This document shows, one piece after another, positions 35,734 through 45,429 of a DNA stretch of 64,000 bases. The stretch is taken from assembly GCA_016745035.1 (NCBI GenBank), contig JADGDE010000001.1:410507-474506 (forward strand), read 5' to 3'. The notes beneath the pieces were generated by a model. That model saw only the letters and a list, made by a program, of their open reading frames with translations. It did not search any database and was not told the DNA's origin. The translations under genes and the position numbers were made by a program. Positions within the stretch are counted from its first letter, which is position 1. The number at the start of each line of letters is the position of its first letter. This DNA comes from Thiotrichales bacterium. GTDB taxonomy: Bacteria > Pseudomonadota > Gammaproteobacteria > Beggiatoales > Beggiatoaceae.

Positions 35734-37482
35734 TTACATTTTCTCAGGTGCGCTCACGCCTAACAGACTCAAACCATTTTGGAATACTTGCTGACAAGCT
35801 AAAATCAAACTCAAACGGGCATTACGCAGCTCAACTTCATCGACCAACCACGCATGGGCATTATAATAACTGTGCAATCCGGTGGCTAAATCTTTCAAAT
35901 AATAGGCGATTTGATGTGGCTCATATTGCGCAGCCGCCTTTTGAATCGTCTCGTTATAACGCCCCAAGTGATTGAGCAAGCTTTGTTCGTGTTCGCTGTT
36001 AAGCAAGCTTAAGTCAGCCGCATCACGTTGCCATTCCAAGCCTTTTTCTTCTAGCTGACGCATGACGCTGGCGATGCGGGCATGGGCATATTGAATATAA
36101 TAAACCGGATTATCATTCGATTGCGATTTTGCCAATTCCAAATCAAAATCCATGTGTTGTTCGCTTTTACGCATGACATAGAAAAAACGCGCCGCGTCGC
36201 TGCCGACTTCTTCGCGCAATTCTTTTAAGGTCACAAATTGCCCGCTACGGGTAGACATTTGCACTTTTTCTGTGCCGCGATAAAGAATCGCAAACTGCAC
36301 CAATAACACGCTGAGTTTTTCATTATCCGCGCCCAACGCTTGCAAGGCAGCGTTGACCCGTGGCACATAGCCATGATGGTCTGCGCCCCAAATATTAATC
36401 AGCTTGTCATAGCCGCGCTCAAGCTTATTGTGATGATAAGCAATATCGGAGGCGAAATACGTTCCTTGTCCGTTGTCACGTACCAAGACCCGATCTTTTT
36501 CATCACCATAGTCGCTGCTACGGAACCAAATCGCACCGTCTTTCTCATAGCTGTGTCCGCCCTCAGCTAAGGCTTTGAGGCTGTGTTCGATTTGCGGTGC
36601 GAGGCTGCGCTCGGAGAACCAGTTGTCAAACTCAACCCCAAAGGCTTTTAAGTCATCGCGGATATTATCGCGGATGGTGTCTAGCCCGGTATCAAACACC
36701 GCCTTATAATCCACCTCACCGAGCAAGGTTTTAGCTTTATTAACCAAGGCATCAATATGTAATTCTTTGTCGCCGCCCTCGGGTTCGTCGGCGGGCATAT
36801 CGCTATAGACATCAGCGATAGGATGACGGTATTTGTCGCCCTCGGTGCGGTGCAAAGTCGCGGCAATATCCCAAACATAATCGCCTTTATAGCCGTTACT
36901 TGGGAACGTATCATCCGGCTCGCCGCAAAGACTTAAATAACGCAGCCAAACACTGGCGGCGAGAATGTCCATTTGTCGTCCGGCATCATTGACATAATAC
37001 TCGCGGGTGACTTGCCAGCCTGCGGCTTTAAGTAAGCTTGCCAGTGCCGCGCCATAAGCAGCGCCGCGCCCGTGCCCAACATGCAACGGGCCGGTAGGGT
37101 TGGCGGAGACAAATTCAAGTTGCAGTTTTTTGCCATTATCAGGCTGTTGTCCAAAATCTTTGCCTTTAGCAAAAATGTCGTCAATGATTTGGCTTTGGCT
37201 CTCGGCTTTAACAAAAATATTAATAAACCCAGGCCCTGCAATTTCGAGTTTGTCGATGCTGTTATCGGCGGGCAGGTTGTCAATGATTAATTGTGCCAGC
37301 TCGCGGGGATTGCGTTTGGCAGGTTTGGCAATCGTCATCGCCAAATTACAGGCAAAGTCACCAAACTTTTTATCGCGACTGTGTTCGATTTTAAAATTAG
37401 GACTGAGATCAGCCGGGACAATGCCTTGATCTTGTAAAGCGCTCAAGGCGTGATTGAAGGTTTGATGTAGTTGTGTTTTCAT
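35734..37482 (-). CDS. argS: Arginyl-tRNA synthetase
   Basis: A 582-residue class I synthetase that charges tRNA-Arg. It has the N-terminal Add-1 domain, the HIGH-type motif [32 protein letters not shown] and [16 protein letters not shown], which replaces KMSK in this family. The C-terminal anticodon-binding domain ends [26 protein letters not shown] 37482 is chosen over a TTG six bases upstream. The dsrS-like gene starts one base after the stop. A MITE-like element lies just upstream of the start. Confidence 0.97.
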   Translation of the reverse strand: MKTQLHQTFNHALSALQDQGIVPADLSPNFKIEHSRDKKFGDFACNLAMTIAKPAKRNPRELAQLIIDNLPADNSIDKLEIAGPGFINIFVKAESQSQIIDDIFAKGKDFGQQPDNGKKLQLEFVSANPTGPLHVGHGRGAAYGAALASLLKAAGWQVTREYYVNDAGRQMDILAASVWLRYLSLCGEPDDTFPSNGYKGDYVWDIAATLHRTEGDKYRHPIADVYSDMPADEPEGGDKELHIDALVNKAKTLLGEVDYKAVFDTGLDTIRDNIRDDLKAFGVEFDNWFSERSLAPQIEHSLKALAEGGHSYEKDGAIWFRSSDYGDEKDRVLVRDNGQGTYFASDIAYHHNKLERGYDKLINIWGADHHGYVPRVNAALQALGADNEKLSVLLVQFAILYRGTEKVQMSTRSGQFVTLKELREEVGSDAARFFYVMRKSEQHMDFDLELAKSQSNDNPVYYIQYAHARIASVMRQLEEKGLEWQRDAADLSLLNSEHEQSLLNHLGRYNETIQKAAAQYEPHQIAYYLKDLATGLHSYYNAHAWLVDEVELRNARLSLILACQQVFQNGLSLLGVSAPEKM

Positions 37483-37505
37483 CTGCAATTGTGCGTTAAG
37501 CGTGG

Positions 37506-37673
37506 TTTAGGAACGTGCACGAAATAACTTGCCCATCTTAGCGGGTCTTTTTGCCCATTTCCTGCGTTGCAAAAACAGTTGCATAGAATAACTATGCGCC
37601 TGTTTTCGCGCCTTGAAAATGAACAAAAATCCTGTGCTAATGTTGGGGTACTTATTTTATGCACATTCCTTAG
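37506..37673. mobile_element. MITE-like element 2 with TTAGGAAC terminal inverted repeats
   Basis: The left end TTTAGGAACGTGCACGAAAT (37506-37525, continuing AACTT) is matched by the inverted right end TTTTATGCACATTCCTTAG (37655-37673). Both ends closely resemble those of the element at 33914. The interior differs and includes a small hairpin GCATAG-AATAA-CTATGC. At 168 bases with no coding frame, it is a non-autonomous element or a deletion derivative. It sits 24 bases upstream of argS. Confidence 0.65.
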
Positions 37674-37864
37674 CGTTCCGACGGAGGGGAGCCGATAAGT
37701 TTCAGGCAAAAAAAAAGCGTGACCCCTAACTCCGACGTTCAAAAAACGCTGACGAGACACACTGTGCGTCGCGGTTGAGCTAGGATTTACTCACACTTCT
37801 GGGGCTTCATTATAGGGGATAAAAAAATACTTTCAAATAAAATATTTTTTTATTCCTAACGGCT

Positions 37865-37913
37865 TAACTGATGTTACGCAAAGGCTTCTTTTTCTGCCTT
37901 AAAGGCAGAAAAA
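37865..37913 (-). terminator. TAACTGA-family repeat arm with terminator hairpin for dacB
   Basis: TAACTGATGTTACGCAAAGG (37865-37884) is followed by TTTTTCTGCC-TTAAA-GGCAGAAAAA (37889-37913). The stem with flanking T and A runs can end transcription in either direction and lies about 10 bases beyond the dacB stop. It equals one half of the longer repeat at 40875-41006. Confidence 0.65.
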
Positions 37914-37922
37914 ACGGCTCCA

Positions 37923-39449
37923 TTATTCGCAACTGATACGTGTATCCACAGAAATTTGGTTACGTACCGAACCTAAACTCTCTACCAAAGGCGATACTTC
38001 AGGACTGGGGCTGTCGTTATAATAAATCGCTTTGATCATCGCATCTTCAATATTATCCGCGCCGCGATAGCCACAGCGGTTACTGTTGAGGAAAAAGGCA
38101 TAGCTGTATAGTTCACCATTTTCAGCGGCAACATAGCCAACCAAGGTGCTTACGCCTGATAAAGTGCCAGTTTTGCCGCGTATTTGCCCTTTAGCGGGGG
38201 ATTTGCGTAAACGTTTGGACGGTGCGCCACGTGCGCCCATGACTCGCAGTGCGGTGAAAAAGTCAGGGCCTATATCAAAACGCCCCGCCATATAGCCCAT
38301 CAAATCGGTCATAGCTTTGACGGTAAAACGGTCTTGACGCGAGAGGCCTGAGCCATCAGTTAAGACCAAACTACGGGTATCAATCCCGGCTTCTTTGAGA
38401 AAATCTTCGATTAAAACCATGGCATCGACATGGGTGGCGGGTAATTTTTCCCGCGTAGCGGCAATGGTTTTGACAATTTGCTCGGCCATGAAATTATTAG
38501 AATAGGTATTGAGTTCTTTTAGCAATACCGATAAAGGGGGCGATAGGTGGGTATACATCCAGTTGCCAATGACTTTTTCGTGGCTGATGCGATTTTTACC
38601 TCGAATTTTAATCCCCATTTCTTCGAGTAAGGCACGGAAACTTGCCAAGGTATAACGCACCGGGTTTTCGACATTCATCACCAAGGTTTGCTCGCCTGCG
38701 TTTTTAGGCATATTGCCTTTGATATAAATTTCCAATTTGCCATCAGCGCTGGGTTTATCGGCACGCGATGCCCATACACCTTGTTTTTTACCTTTTGCCA
38801 CGGTTTTACTGCTGTTGACCAAGCGAATATGCGCAGGCATGGGAGAAATCCATGCTTTGACTTTTTCCCCCACCGCTTGAGGATGTAGGCGTACGGTTAG
38901 GGTATTATAGTTCAAAGATAAAGCCCCAATATTGGCATCATAAGGGCGTTGGCTACGTTTTTTCTGCCAACTGGGCGCACGTTTATAATCATCAAAAAAA
39001 TGCACATCGGCAATCAAATCGCCGTTGATTTCACGAATGCCCCCATCATAAACCCGTCTAGCTATTTCCCAAAGCCCAGCTGTGTAGAGTTTGGGATTGC
39101 CATAACCACGTAGAATTAAATTCCCTTGCAATACCTTGCCTTCTTGCTTGCCATCACGGCGTAACTCGGTTTTAAAGCGATATTCAGGACTCAAATAGTG
39201 TAAAGCCGCTGCCGTGGTGACTATCTTTTGAGTTGAGGCGGGCAATAAAGGCGTATTGATGCGCCGTTGATATATGCTTGCGCCATCACTAACACGCACC
39301 ACATGTACGGCGGTTTTTTTCTGATTGAGACATTTCGCATTTAAAATTTTGTCAATCTTTTGGCTAAGATCTTGGGCGGGCAACTGGAGACTGATGAGGC
39401 TAAGCCCTAACAGATAAGCAACCGATATAGCACGAAAAGAAATCATCAT
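37923..39449 (-). CDS. dacB: D-alanyl-D-alanine carboxypeptidase/endopeptidase (PBP4 family)
   Basis: A 508-residue periplasmic penicillin-binding protein (signal peptide about 1-25, cleavage near LPAQ) that trims peptidoglycan cross-links. The three active-site motifs are present: SxxK in PASTQKIVT (Ser72, Lys75), SxN in YSNNFMAEQIV, and KTG in GQIRGKTGTLSGVST. The large insert between SxxK and SxN (domains II and III) is typical of class C PBP4. It begins directly after the hisS stop (TAAATG), so the two are co-transcribed; this pairing is not a standard operon. Confidence 0.95.
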   Translation of the reverse strand: MMISFRAISVAYLLGLSLISLQLPAQDLSQKIDKILNAKCLNQKKTAVHVVRVSDGASIYQRRINTPLLPASTQKIVTTAAALHYLSPEYRFKTELRRDGKQEGKVLQGNLILRGYGNPKLYTAGLWEIARRVYDGGIREINGDLIADVHFFDDYKRAPSWQKKRSQRPYDANIGALSLNYNTLTVRLHPQAVGEKVKAWISPMPAHIRLVNSSKTVAKGKKQGVWASRADKPSADGKLEIYIKGNMPKNAGEQTLVMNVENPVRYTLASFRALLEEMGIKIRGKNRISHEKVIGNWMYTHLSPPLSVLLKELNTYSNNFMAEQIVKTIAATREKLPATHVDAMVLIEDFLKEAGIDTRSLVLTDGSGLSRQDRFTVKAMTDLMGYMAGRFDIGPDFFTALRVMGARGAPSKRLRKSPAKGQIRGKTGTLSGVSTLVGYVAAENGELYSYAFFLNSNRCGYRGADNIEDAMIKAIYYNDSPSPEVSPLVESLGSVRNQISVDTRISCE

Positions 39450-40727
39450 TTACCCCAATAAGCCTTTTAGACTGGCAACCAAGTCCACTTGTTCCAGTGT
39501 TTGTTGCGGGTCATCGCTGCGTAAAAACTTGAGCGTCACTTGTTGTTTAGCCACCTCGTCTTCACCTAAGACTAAGGCAAACCGCGCGCCGCTTTTATCT
39601 GCCTTTTTAAATTGGCTCTTAAAGCTACCACCGCCCATATGGGTCATGATGGCCAATTCGGGCAGCGCATCACGCAATTGCTCTGCCAAGGCAAGTGCTG
39701 CTTTCGCCGCCACATCGCCCATGCTGATAAGATAGACTTGAGGGTGAGCATCAATGGGATCAATGCTGCTTTGAGCCTGTAATAAAGCCAATAAACGCTC
39801 CATGCCACAAGCAAAACCAATCGCTGGCGTGGCTTTACCACCGATTTGCTCAACCAAGCTATCATAACGCCCGCCTGCGCAAACCGTGCCTTGCGCGCCG
39901 AGTTGGTCGGTGACCCATTCAAACACAGTACGATTGTAATAATCTAAACCACGCACCAAGCGTGGGTTGATTTCATAAACTAAACCGGCGTTATCAAGTA
40001 ATTCGGTGAGCTTATCAAAATGCGCCTTGGAATCATCATCGAGGTGATCGAGTAAAATGGGGGCATTTTGGTTCAGGGCAATCATATCGGGGTTTTTACT
40101 GTCTAAAATACGCAAGGGATTACTTTCAAGGCGGCGCTGACTGTCCTCGTCCAATGCATCAAAATGTTCGCGGTAATAATCGGATAAAATTTGGCGGTAA
40201 TTTGCCCGCGCTTCACTGGAGCCTAAAGAATTAATTTGCAAAGTCAGCCCGCTTAAACCTAAGTTTTTCCATAAGCGCGCGCTCATCAGCAAGATTTCGG
40301 CATCAATATCAGCAGCCGAGAGACCATAGACCTCGACTCCTATTTGATTAAATTGCCGATAACGGCCTTTTTGTGGGCGTTCATGGCGAAACATCGGTCC
40401 CATATACCAAAGCTTTTGTGCTTGGTTAAATAAGCCATTTTGAATCCCGGCACGGACACAGCAAGCCGTTCCCTCTGGGCGCAAGGTCAAGCTATCACCA
40501 TTGCGATCTTCAAAGGTATACATTTCTTTTTCGACAATATCGGTGACTTCACCAATAGCACGCTTAAAAAGTGCAGTTTTTTCGACGATAGGGAAACGAA
40601 TTTCTTGATAACCATAGTTGCGCAAGACTTGGCGCAATTGCTGTTCTAAGACTTGCCAATAGCCTGTATCCACAGGCAAGGTATCATTCATGCCACGGAT
40701 GGCGGACAAACTTGCGGTTTTAGCCAA
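39450..40727 (-). CDS. hisS: Histidyl-tRNA synthetase
   Basis: A 425-residue class II synthetase that charges tRNA-His. It has the N-terminal [16 protein letters not shown], motif 2 [23 protein letters not shown] (shown in overlapping parts as [12 protein letters not shown] and [12 protein letters not shown]), the His-specific [15 protein letters not shown] and [13 protein letters not shown], motif 3 [15 protein letters not shown], and the C-terminal anticodon domain. Bacterial hisS usually lies between ispG and a TPR gene (yfgM); here dacB follows at once. Length is normal. Confidence 0.97.
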   Translation of the reverse strand: MAKTASLSAIRGMNDTLPVDTGYWQVLEQQLRQVLRNYGYQEIRFPIVEKTALFKRAIGEVTDIVEKEMYTFEDRNGDSLTLRPEGTACCVRAGIQNGLFNQAQKLWYMGPMFRHERPQKGRYRQFNQIGVEVYGLSAADIDAEILLMSARLWKNLGLSGLTLQINSLGSSEARANYRQILSDYYREHFDALDEDSQRRLESNPLRILDSKNPDMIALNQNAPILLDHLDDDSKAHFDKLTELLDNAGLVYEINPRLVRGLDYYNRTVFEWVTDQLGAQGTVCAGGRYDSLVEQIGGKATPAIGFACGMERLLALLQAQSSIDPIDAHPQVYLISMGDVAAKAALALAEQLRDALPELAIMTHMGGGSFKSQFKKADKSGARFALVLGEDEVAKQQVTLKFLRSDDPQQTLEQVDLVASLKGLLG

Positions 40728-40874
40728 GGGGAGTCCTCATTGAGTTAATTTTTTGCCAAGGCGCATAGCCTAAATTAACTGGCACAGCATTGCCAATTTT
40801 TTTCATAGATCAAGCTAATTGAATGATGCTAGAGGTGTTTTATAAAAACTGATTTAATGTGTAACATCACTTAT

Positions 40875-41006
40875 TTAACTGATGTTACGCACTAAGCCTT
40901 TTTTTGTATAATAAGGTGCTTTTCCACTTGCCTAGTGAAGCTTAGCTGTGCAGCAAGTGGTTTTTTCTGCCCTTAAGGCAGAAAAAGAAGCCTTTGCGTC
41001 ACATCA
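40875..41006. repeat. Complete TAACTGA-family repeat (about 130 bp)
   Basis: Ends: TTTAACTGATGTTACGCACT (40875-40894) and GCCTTTGCGTCACATCA (40990-41006). The interior contains CACTTGC/GCAAGTG (40925/40952 region) and a terminator-like hairpin TTCTGCC-CTTAA-GGCAGAA (about 40966-40983) flanked by T and A runs. Read in reverse, its interior is alignable to the copies at 46225 and 52287. It ends two bases from the stop of the diguanylate cyclase gene, whose terminator the hairpin probably forms. Confidence 0.7.
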
Positions 41007-41007
41007 T

Positions 41008-43350
41008 TTATTTAACACAATTCCGCCCTTGTGCTTTAGCTGCATAAAGCGCCTTATCTATTCTTTCAATAAATTGATTTTGATTTTCTTTTAATCTGTA
41101 ATGACCCACGCCAAAACTGGCGGTGATGCTTTGTCCTTCAATATCACTAAAATGGGTGTTTTCAATGGTTTTTCGTATTAACTCTGCAATTTTATAAGCG
41201 GCTTTAAGCTCGGTATCGGGTAATAAAATTAGGAACTCTTCTCCTCCCCACCTGCCAATCAGGTCGGTTTTGCGTGTACAAGCACGGGCACAAAGCACCA
41301 TTTGTTTTAATACCAAATCGCCTTGATTGTGTCCGAAGGTATCATTTATTTGTTTGAAATAATCAATATCAAACATAAGAGCGCTGAGATTTTTTTGTTC
41401 TGGTGTCAGGTTTTGTATTAATGTGCTTAAGGCGGTTTCAATCCCCCGTCGATTGAGGCTACGTGTGAGGCTGTCTGTGGTTGCGAGTTTTTGCAGAGCA
41501 TGTTCTCGCTTGATGCTGTCACTGATGTCTCGGTGCGTTTCTATGACTTGAGAGATATTGCCTTGTTGATCAAATACCGGGGTTGCACTGATTTCAATAA
41601 ATAATTCTTTGCCATCGGTATTCATGTGCCGATGTAATACGCGCGTCGGTTTACGTGTCCGTAGTACTTCTCGTAAAGGACAGGGGTCATCTAAGCCTGT
41701 ACAAGAAATATTTTGTTTATGTGACAATTGATAACAGGTCAGGCGTAAATGTATTGGGTGTTCGCCTAAATATAAGGCTTTGGCAGCGCGGTTAATTAAG
41801 ATTAATTGGTAGGTTTTTGCATCAATAACTAAGGTCGGATCGGCAAGGGTATCAATAACGGTTTGATTAAAATGCTCAGAGCGCTCTAGGGCTTTTTGAA
41901 CTTGTTTTAGGGCGCTGATGTCATTGATATAACCATAAAAATGACTCACCCGCCCATTGGCATCACGAATAACTTGGCTTTTATCTTGTAACCAAACTAA
42001 GTCGCCATTTTTTTTCCGTACCTGATAGGGAGAACGGTTGATCCAAGTCTGTTCAGAGGCAATTGCATCGGCGGTTTCTTGGGCAAATTGTTGCAAATAA
42101 TCAGGTTGAATCAGGGTGGAATAAGTCACCGCTTCGGCAAATTGTTCGGGGCGATAGCCTAGAACCCGCTCAACATTGGCAGAGACATATTCAACCGGCC
42201 AGCCGAGTTCATTACGCCATCTAAAAACCACGTTAGGGCCTTGCATAAACACATCCCGTTCATAGCTAATGGCTTGATTGAGTTGTTCTAATTTTCCTTC
42301 GGTTAAACGTTTATTTAAGATCGCTTGCCATAAAAACCACCAGCCTAACATAAGTGTGAGCAAAGCCGTGATCATAGGCAACCATAGACTGTGTAGATGT
42401 TGCCATAGCCATTGCCATAAGCGTTGATGGGGATAATAAACCAACACTATCCAGTCGCAATTTTCTTCGCAATGTAAATCGCTGAGATGCGGAGCTGATA
42501 AAGGTTTTCGCCAAGGTCTGGAGAAATTAAAGATACCTTTATCATTTTCATAAACACCCATGTCATGGTTTTGAAAATATTGCCAAGCTTGGGGGTATTC
42601 GTGAGAAAAATTGCTTGCAACACTATTGGGAAACATAAAGCCCCATTCTTTTTCACGTTTGTCCGCTAACAAATAATAGCCTTTGGGGTTCAGTAAAAAG
42701 GCATACCCATCCAAGTTTTTCTTCAGTTTGCGTAAAGGGCGCAGGCTGTAATTGCCTAAATAATTCAAAACCACAATGCCGATTTTGTCACCCTTTTGAT
42801 TAAAAACAGGGGTGGCAAAGCGCAGCATGGGCTTAAAGGGGATTTCAATTTCTTTTTGCTCCACATTTAAGTCAAAACGGGAGACATAAATGTGATGGGC
42901 ATCTAAAGCAAAGGCTGCCTGAAAGTAATAACGATGGGCTTTGTTCTGTAAGGCTTCTTTGTGAACCAAACTGGCTGTGCCTGCACGGAAATTCACCCGT
43001 AAGCGTTCCATCCCCGTGGTATCTAAAAAGCGTACTTGATCATAACGTTGTTTATATTGGTTAAACTGCAAATAATCGTGAGCCAAATCTGCGAGTTTTA
43101 ATTGTTGTAAGTTTTTTTGCCCGGCAAGATAGCGTAAGTCTGAGCGAATAGTCGCCATATCTAAGTCAATTTGCATGACCATATTTTCTAGTACTTGCAA
43201 AGATTTTTGTTGTTGGCGATATTGTTGTTCTTGAATCTTGTCCCACAAATAGATGCCCAGAACAGTCAGCAATAGGCAGCCGGAGAGTAGTAGCGATAAA
43301 AAATAGCGACTTAACATGCCTTGAGTGGAAAAGTTAGCCCGGGTTATGTT
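41008..43350 (-). CDS. Membrane-bound PAS-PAS diguanylate cyclase with extracytoplasmic sensor
   Basis: About 780 residues; starts at 43389, 43350 and 43317 are all possible and 43350 is used. TM1 (LSLLLSGCLLLTVLGIYLW) and TM2 (HSLWLPMITALLTLMLGWW) enclose a Cache-like periplasmic sensor of about 290 residues. Two PAS domains follow; the second carries a Cys cluster, SCTGLDDPCPLREVL. The C-terminal GGDEF domain has the active GGEEF, the substrate region FDIDYFKQINDTFGHNQGD, and an RxxD inhibitory site (RKTD) exactly five residues before GGEEF, so product feedback is expected. It should make c-di-GMP. Its 5' end overlaps the PhnD-like sensor gene. Confidence 0.9.
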   Translation of the reverse strand, partial: NITRANFSTQGMLSRYFLSLLLSGCLLLTVLGIYLWDKIQEQQYRQQQKSLQVLENMVMQIDLDMATIRSDLRYLAGQKNLQQLKLADLAHDYLQFNQYKQRYDQVRFLDTTGMERLRVNFRAGTASLVHKEALQNKAHRYYFQAAFALDAHHIYVSRFDLNVEQKEIEIPFKPMLRFATPVFNQKGDKIGIVVLNYLGNYSLRPLRKLKKNLDGYAFLLNPKGYYLLADKREKEWGFMFPNSVASNFSHEYPQAWQYFQNHDMGVYENDKGIFNFSRPWRKPLSAPHLSDLHCEENCDWIVLVYYPHQRLWQWLWQHLHSLWLPMITALLTLMLGWWFLWQAILNKRLTEGKLEQLNQAISYERDVFMQGPNVVFRWRNELGWPVEYVSANVERVLGYRPEQFAEAVTYSTLIQPDYLQQFAQETADAIASEQTWINRSPYQVRKKNGDLVWLQDKSQVIRDANGRVSHFYGYINDISALKQVQKALERSEHFNQTVIDTLADPTLVIDAKTYQLILINRAAKALYLGEHPIHLRLTCYQLSHKQNISCTGLDDPCPLREVLRTRKPTRVLHRHMNTDGKELFIEISATPVFDQQGNISQVIETHRDISDSIKREHALQKLATTDSLTRSLNRRGIETALSTLIQNLTPEQKNLSALMFDIDYFKQINDTFGHNQGDLVLKQMVLCARACTRKTDLIGRWGGEEFLILLPDTELKAAYKIAELIRKTIENTHFSDIEGQSITASFGVGHYRLKENQNQFIERIDKALYAAKAQGRNCVK

Positions 43351-45142
43351 CATGGAATACCAACACAGCGCCAGTGATGTCACCATCAACGATAATCGGG
43401 GTACTGATATAATTTACCCGCACCGCTTGTCCATTTTTATCCCAAAAAGTCTCTGCTTGACTGCGATGTACTCGTCCCTCTTGTAATACACCTGTGATGG
43501 GACAATCTGCCTCTGGGTAAGGGCTGCCATCTGCTTTGCTATGATGCCAAGTTTGGTGGCTATGGGTTCCTATCAACTCTTCGGGGCTATAGCCCAATAA
43601 ACGCGCGGCTGCTGGATTGACAAAGGTATGTAAACCCTCTTTATCCAAACCTAAGATGCCATCACCGGCAATGTTTAAAATGAGTTCTTTTTCACGTTCT
43701 TGTTCACGCATTTGCGCTTCAAGTTGTTTTAAGGCATCAATATCATTAATGACCGCCACTAAATGGTGTTCTTTGCGATCCAGTGCTTTAATCCAAGAAA
43801 TACTTAATAATATCCAGAAGGTCTCGGTGTTTTTGCGCCGATGTTGCCGTTGTACAGAAAAATGGGTAATTTCTCCGCGTTTTAAGCGTTCAAATTGGGC
43901 AATTTCTTCGGCTGCCCCGTCTCCCAAGGTCAAATCGCTTAAGTTTAAGCGTTGTAATTCTGCTTCGGTGTAGCCGCTCATTTCACAATATTTGCGATTG
44001 ACCCGTTGAATATGGCCTAAAGCAGAGGCATAAGCCAGACCCACCGCTGCTTGAGCAAAGGTGGCTCGAAAACGTTCCTCACTGTGTTTTAGGTGAATTT
44101 GTTGATGGCAAAGGACTTGGTTTAAGCGCTTATTTTTCCAAAGTAGCCAAATCAAAACGATTAATACCGATAAAAATAATAATACCCAATAGCCATAGGT
44201 TTTAAGCGCATCGCTGAAATTGACTTCATGAAAACTTTCATAAGGAGGGAGTTCTAAGTCTTGTAGGCAATCATGTACGGTTTGGTAGTTTTCTGGAATA
44301 GTCCAGCCCCCAATATCCGCAGCTAAGTTAGCCGGGCTGTCTGCATCTAAATTCAACAGGGCAATAGCAACTTGTTTAGACAAAGCCTCAGAGGTATGCG
44401 GCAAAGAAGCAATCGGCCATTCAGGATATAAAATACTGCTACTTAAAAAGGGGAAACTTTCATGTGCCTGGGGGTTTAGTATGTGAATTTGTGTCAGTTC
44501 AAAATCGGTTTCGGCGACCAAACGTTCTAAAATATCGGTGCGAATAATACCAACGTCGGCCTGATGGCTTAAAACAGCCCTAACGACATGATCGTGGGTC
44601 TCAAAAAAAGCCAAGCTCTGAAAGTCCGCTTGATCGATGTGTTGATGCTTAAATTCCCGTAATGCCATAATCCAGCCACCCAAAGAGGTGGGATGTACCG
44701 CCGCAACACGCTGCCCGGCTAAATCCTTTAAGTTTTGCAAGTAAGCATGATCAGCGCGGGTAAAAATCACGCTGCCAAATTGACTCACATGGGCATCGGC
44801 AACAAAAGCATTTTTCATGGTTAATAAACGCCTAGCACCAAAGCGAACCGATAAATCGACAAAAATCCCCGGATTGACAATCACAAATTCGACCATGGCA
44901 TGTTTAACCAGCACCGGAATATCATCAAAAGGCATGGGGATAATCTTAAATTGATGATCTGGGATGGTTTGGTTGAGATAATCGGCAGTTTTTTGCCAGC
45001 GCTGAAAGACACGCGCCTCACCACGTTTGGCAAGCACCCCAATTTTAATTTGGCTATGATTGCTGGTTTCTACCTCTAAAGCGCTTAAGGGTAAGCATAA
45101 CAAACTTAAGCTGTAACAGAGAATAACAATAGACTTAAACAT
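43334..45142 (-). CDS. PhnD-like periplasmic sensor with TM and two PAS domains, no output domain
   Basis: A 602-residue protein. After a signal peptide (about 1-21) comes a PhnD-type phosphonate/phosphate-binding domain (about 30-290; IKIGVLAKRGEARVFQRW, FVIVNPGIFVDLS, VAAVHPTSLGGWIMAL, DVGIIRTDIL). One membrane helix follows (about 318-338, WVLLFLSVLIVLIWLLW), then PAS1 (about 350-470) and PAS2 (about 485-600). The chain stops at the end of PAS2: there is no kinase, GGDEF or EAL domain. The diguanylate cyclase gene starts at or just before its stop, so the two are co-translated. The sensor may act on the cyclase by contact, which is inference. Confidence 0.88.
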   Translation of the reverse strand: MFKSIVILCYSLSLLCLPLSALEVETSNHSQIKIGVLAKRGEARVFQRWQKTADYLNQTIPDHQFKIIPMPFDDIPVLVKHAMVEFVIVNPGIFVDLSVRFGARRLLTMKNAFVADAHVSQFGSVIFTRADHAYLQNLKDLAGQRVAAVHPTSLGGWIMALREFKHQHIDQADFQSLAFFETHDHVVRAVLSHQADVGIIRTDILERLVAETDFELTQIHILNPQAHESFPFLSSSILYPEWPIASLPHTSEALSKQVAIALLNLDADSPANLAADIGGWTIPENYQTVHDCLQDLELPPYESFHEVNFSDALKTYGYWVLLFLSVLIVLIWLLWKNKRLNQVLCHQQIHLKHSEERFRATFAQAAVGLAYASALGHIQRVNRKYCEMSGYTEAELQRLNLSDLTLGDGAAEEIAQFERLKRGEITHFSVQRQHRRKNTETFWILLSISWIKALDRKEHHLVAVINDIDALKQLEAQMREQEREKELILNIAGDGILGLDKEGLHTFVNPAAARLLGYSPEELIGTHSHQTWHHSKADGSPYPEADCPITGVLQEGRVHRSQAETFWDKNGQAVRVNYISTPIIVDGDITGAVLVFHEHNPG

Positions 45143-45146
45143 AATT

Positions 45147-45311
45147 CACTGATGTTACGACTCAATATCACAGGGCAGGTGAAAGATCGTCATAGTGTGA
45201 CAAAAACTGGGTTAGTGACTGATGTGACGCACTTATCGTTCATAATAATAGCTGTGCAGCAATGGCTTCTTTTTGGCTCAGCAAGCCTTGAGAAGCCTTT
45301 GCGTAACATCA
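45147..45311. repeat. Two rearranged TAACTGA-family repeat copies
   Basis: CACTGATGTTACGACTCA (45147 onward) begins a partial copy whose inner part resembles the GCAGGTGGAAAAC segment of the copy at 46225. At 45217 a second unit starts (ACTGATGTGACGCACTTA), contains AGCTGTGCAGCAA also seen in the copy at 40875, and ends GCCTTTGCGTAACATCA (45295-45311). They lie between the PhnD-like sensor start and the gene at 45430. Their presence upstream of a promoter region differs from the gene-end position of other copies. Confidence 0.6.
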
Positions 45312-45429
45312 ATTAATTAAAAACCCAATTCGAGATAAATATCGCTTTTCAGAGTATAACATTTGGTGCTGGCACTCCGCCTGACTAAACGTTAGGATAG
45401 GCACAAGAAGAACTAACGGAGTATTTAAC

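Larger units (their letters stand above)
37483..37922. other. Gap between argS and dacB filled by repeats
   Basis: No gene is visible in these 440 bases. It contains the second MITE-like element (37506-37673) and one arm of the TAACTGA-family repeat with its hairpin next to the dacB stop. The sequence between them holds no feature I can name, apart from A/T-rich stretches (about 37800-37860) where the argS promoter could lie. Confidence 0.6.

Noticed and set aside
37479..37760. A 93-codon minus-strand frame beside argS.
   Set aside because: It is formed by MITE-like repeat sequence and flanking DNA; no start signal or conserved motif.
43317..43389. Sensor and diguanylate cyclase as one gene broken by a frameshift.
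   Set aside because: The second protein begins with its own membrane helix and periplasmic sensor, so it is a complete protein; the overlap fits translational coupling. Read support would settle it.
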